Source of the DNA: Pseudomonadota bacterium
GTDB taxonomy: Bacteria > Pseudomonadota > Gammaproteobacteria > Pseudomonadales > Pseudohongiellaceae
DNA length: 64,000 bases
NCBI GenBank assembly: GCA_027592275.1
Contig: JAQCKF010000005.1
Span: 1-64,000 of the forward strand
Direction: 5' to 3'
Numbering within the stretch: position 1 is the stretch's first letter; the number at the start of each line of letters is the position of its first letter. Of this stretch, positions 61,900 through 64,000 are shown piece by piece. A model generated the notes under the pieces. That model was given only the letters and a program-made list of their open reading frames with translations, was not told the origin of the DNA and searched no databases. Position numbers and translations under genes: made by a program.

Positions 61900-62517
61900 A
61901 TGACAATTAGAGCAGAATTCCATTTCGATTTTGGCAGTCCTAACACCTACTACTGTCATCGAGTCATACCGGCCATCGAAGAACGCACAGGCATCACTTT
62001 TGACTATGTGCCTATATTACTAGGCGGTGTATTTAGAGCGACGAATAATAAATCGCCCATGGAAGCGTTCGCGGGCATCAAGAACAAATCTGAGTACAAC
62101 GCACTAGAGACAAAACGCTTCATTGAGAAGTACGATCTATCGAAGTTCAAATTTAATCCTAACTTCCCCGTAAACACATTGCATATTATGCGTGGCGCCG
62201 TTTGCGCGAGAGACAAAGGCATCGCTAAGGAATACATCGAGGCTATATATCAGAGCATGTGGGAGCAGGAACTCAACATGGCCGACCCGGAAATTATTAA
62301 GAGCGCTCTACTAGCCGCAAACTTACCAGCGGATGAATTGCTAGCGGGAAGCGTTGAGCCCAATGTGAAGCAGAAGCTGATTGACAGCACCGAGGCCTCG
62401 GTAAATCGAGGCACGTTCGGCGCGCCTACTTTTTTTGTAGGTGATGAAATCTTTTTCGGTAAGGATCGACTAAGAGAAGTCGAAGAAGAGATAGTCGCTC
62501 AATTAGCGCGATCGTAG
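61900..62517 (+). CDS. DsbA-family 2-hydroxychromene-2-carboxylate isomerase-like protein
   Basis: At 205 residues, FDFGSPNTYYCHRVIPAIEE opens a thioredoxin fold with Ser in place of the CxxC cysteine, the signature of GST-kappa/HCCA isomerases. FRATNNKSPM and GTFGAPTFFVGDEIFFGKDRL are conserved. It probably needs glutathione and isomerises an aromatic or xenobiotic intermediate. Its last codons (AARS-like LARS stop) form the start of the tandem repeat array. Confidence 0.9.
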   Translation: MTIRAEFHFDFGSPNTYYCHRVIPAIEERTGITFDYVPILLGGVFRATNNKSPMEAFAGIKNKSEYNALETKRFIEKYDLSKFKFNPNFPVNTLHIMRGAVCARDKGIAKEYIEAIYQSMWEQELNMADPEIIKSALLAANLPADELLAGSVEPNVKQKLIDSTEASVNRGTFGAPTFFVGDEIFFGKDRLREVEEEIVAQLARS

Positions 62518-62747
62518 ACTCGCGCCACACTGATCCTCCCGACATACGATTCAGCGCGATCGTAGACTCGCGCCACACTGATCCTCCCGACATACGATTC
62601 AGCGCGATCGCAGACTCGCGCCACACTGATCCTCCCGACATACGATTCAAGCGCGATCGTAGACTCGCGTTAAACTAATCCTGCAGCGAAATGATCCCAG
62701 CGCGATCGTAGACTCGCGTTAAACTAATTGCCCCGCGAAATGATTCC
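62505..62747. repeat. 48/49-bp tandem repeat array, five copies
   Basis: Copies start at 62505, 62553, 62601, 62650 and 62699, each with AGCGCGATCGTAGACTCGCG (one base differs in copy 3). Copies 1-3 are nearly identical (48 bp, the third with one extra base) and copies 4-5 form a second, more diverged type (49 bp). The array bridges the 3' ends of two convergent genes and supplies the last codons of both: ARS-stop on plus and YDRA on minus. A sixth, very degenerate copy may begin near 62748. Spacing and lack of unique spacers exclude CRISPR. Confidence 0.85.
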
Positions 62748-63331
62748 GGCTCGATCGTCATCTCTACACGCAATCGATTCCCGCCCTCTTCGAGTGTGTA
62801 AGTCTCAAGCGTGAAACCTCCATCGCGAGGTCTAGCCTCCACGACTAGCGCCGCCGCATCCCAATTCCCGAACGAGAAGTCTTCGCCGCCTTCTGTATAG
62901 AAACTATTGGCCGTGATACTGCGGCGCCGGCCATCTGTGTGGAAGATGCGCTGATAGTTATCCGCGTAGGTGAAGGTAAATTCCGGGTCTGTGTATTCGA
63001 TACGCAATACATCGTCATAGGAAATGCGATCGTAGAGTTCCTGCTCAGGAGGGCCACCTCGATAGAAGTCTTCTGGCCGCTTCCTGAAAAAGCGCCTAGC
63101 TACCTTTCCACCACCGTCTTTGATCGCCTCTTCCACCTGATCGTCGCTGTTATCAGATAGCTCTTCATTGAAGACCCAATCTCCCACCATTAGCTGGTGG
63201 TTTCCGGCATCCGCACTCTGATTCCGGGACTGCTGGGCGTCTGCCAAGAACACGGTGAGTAACATCAACACCAAAAAGAGATTCTTTGCTGCCTTGCCAA
63301 AAAAAATTAGTTGATCGCTCACTTTGTTCAT
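62675..63331 (-). CDS. Exported lipocalin/beta-protein of unknown function
   Basis: A signal peptide (ending FLADAQ) is followed by VGDWVFNEELSDNSDDQVEEA and beta-strand-rich YDDVLRIEYTDPEFTFTYAD, RSITANSFYTEGGEDFSFGNWD and LVVEARPRDGGFTLETYTL. It is not a family I can name. Length 218 aa. The last residues, SLTRVYDRAG IISLQD, are coded by the tandem repeat, so the true older stop may have lain elsewhere. Confidence 0.65.
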   Translation of the reverse strand: MNKVSDQLIFFGKAAKNLFLVLMLLTVFLADAQQSRNQSADAGNHQLMVGDWVFNEELSDNSDDQVEEAIKDGGGKVARRFFRKRPEDFYRGGPPEQELYDRISYDDVLRIEYTDPEFTFTYADNYQRIFHTDGRRRSITANSFYTEGGEDFSFGNWDAAALVVEARPRDGGFTLETYTLEEGGNRLRVEMTIEPESFRGAISLTRVYDRAGIISLQD

Positions 63332-63361
63332 CCATTTATCTATGAGTACAGGTCACTATCA

Positions 63362-63998
63362 TTAGATTGTCTTGCGCCATGCGGCGATTGCCTGCCCAAT
63401 CTCGTGAGGTGAATCTTCCTGTAAAAAGTGATTCCCCGAGACTGTCACCTCAGACTGATTCGGCCAAGACCGACAAAATTCTCGCTGCGCTCCTATCAAT
63501 ATCGCACCCGGCTCAGCATTAATAAATAGCTTGGGTAAATCCGCTTCAGTAAGCCAATCAGCATAGGCTTGCACGATCTCTACTACGTCGGCAGGAGTTC
63601 CATCGATCGGTATTTGTCGTGGCCAGGTAAGAGTCGGTCGGCGATCCTCGCCACTATTTTGGAAGGGGCGCCGGTAGACTGTCATCTCCTGCTCGCTCAA
63701 ATCTCTAAGAATAGAACCCGGCAGGATTCTCTCGACGAAGGTGTTCTTATCCAGCACCATTTCTTCACCGGCGCTCGAACGAAAGCCCTGGAACACCCCT
63801 CGTGCCGCCTCAGGCCATTCTTCCCAAGAGACCGGCCGAACAATGCCCTCCATATAGGCGATGCCCTTAACGGCATCGCGATGCCTATTAGCCCAATCAA
63901 AACCCAGCGCTGAACCCCAATCATGAATTACCAGAGTTACATCGCGCTCGACTCCCAGCGCCGCCAAGGCAGCATCGAGATACTCCCTGTGTTGCACG
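63362..63998 (-). CDS. Haloalkane dehalogenase-like hydrolase, 5' end beyond the window
   Basis: The visible ~211 residues have the nucleophile in [17 protein letters not shown] (Asp), [13 protein letters not shown] with the acidic residue of the HLD-II group, and catalytic His in [14 protein letters not shown]. The gene continues left-to-right out of the window, so the N-terminal third is not seen. Such enzymes hydrolyse carbon-halogen bonds, and related proteins may act on esters. Real start unknown. Confidence 0.85.
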   Translation of the reverse strand, partial: VQHREYLDAALAALGVERDVTLVIHDWGSALGFDWANRHRDAVKGIAYMEGIVRPVSWEEWPEAARGVFQGFRSSAGEEMVLDKNTFVERILPGSILRDLSEQEMTVYRRPFQNSGEDRRPTLTWPRQIPIDGTPADVVEIVQAYADWLTEADLPKLFINAEPGAILIGAQREFCRSWPNQSEVTVSGNHFLQEDSPHEIGQAIAAWRKTI

Positions 63999-64000
63999 AA

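Noticed and set aside
62426..62650. Minus-strand ORF coding a 16-residue repeat (NRMSGGSVWRESTIAL)
   Set aside because: It is a by-product of the 48-bp repeats, begins inside the isomerase gene and has no start signal. The array itself is reported.
62505..62747. CRISPR array
   Set aside because: Units are contiguous with no unique spacers.

Overview
The window is a 64 kb piece of a bacterial chromosome with roughly balanced base composition and tightly packed genes on both strands. Outer-membrane TonB-dependent receptors, UbiX, Mpl, PdxJ/PdxH, a TIGR02444 protein, a YbbA/YbbP/TesA block and stand-alone LON-substrate-domain and BCP proteins point to a free-living, probably marine, aerobic heterotrophic gammaproteobacterium. 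I cannot name the genus. No rRNA, tRNA, CRISPR array, insertion sequence or prophage was recognised.

Layout. 0-5 kb: a decayed uracil-DNA-glycosylase-family gene, a Fic-domain AMPylase-type gene with two TGGGCTATA operators over and upstream of its start, and a FecA-like TonB receptor behind Fur-like sites. 5-15 kb (mostly minus): a hotdog thioesterase, a tandem M42 peptidase coupled to a membrane PQQ dehydrogenase, TrhO, a mercaptopyruvate-type sulfurtransferase, a DUF3014 protein, a peroxiredoxin with an in-frame UGA at its peroxidatic position (likely selenoprotein) and a TPR protein. 15-26 kb (mostly plus): a soluble PQQ dehydrogenase with a small cysteine-containing lipoprotein, GST, an S41-like protein without its serine, a YiiX-like hydrolase, ALDH+VOC, LemA+DUF2207 and a HIT protein. 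26-36 kb: a minus-strand group (nitronate monooxygenase, SDR, alpha/beta hydrolase, DUF6265), a second TonB receptor, a Nudix CoA pyrophosphatase, a diguanylate cyclase, a SLC13 carrier and a Prx5-like peroxidase. 36-47 kb: ElyC/YdcF, AsmA-like, trypsin-like protease, LON domain, Mpl, RhlE-type helicase, SDR, UbiX, PPi-dependent phosphofructokinase and PdxH. 47-64 kb: a MORN protein, YbbP/YbbA with divergent TesA, GNAT, MFS, an arginine-rich secreted protein, PdxJ, an alpha/beta hydrolase, BCP, a cobB-type sirtuin interrupted by UAG, a secreted esterase-like protein, a decayed thioesterase, a secreted methyltransferase, SDR, a DsbA-family isomerase, a 48/49-bp tandem repeat array between convergent genes, and a partial haloalkane-dehalogenase-like gene running off the right edge.

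Themes. Redox defence is well represented (three peroxiredoxins of different classes, GST, sulfurtransferases), as is periplasmic oxidation by two PQQ enzymes and uptake through two TonB receptors. Three genes look inactivated, each with intact recognisable sequence on both sides of the lesion, which suggests recent decay or sequence errors. The strongest unusual signal is the UGA-containing peroxiredoxin with a correctly placed hairpin just downstream of the UGA. Next are the Fic operator array and the duplicated M42 protein with a degenerate first half.
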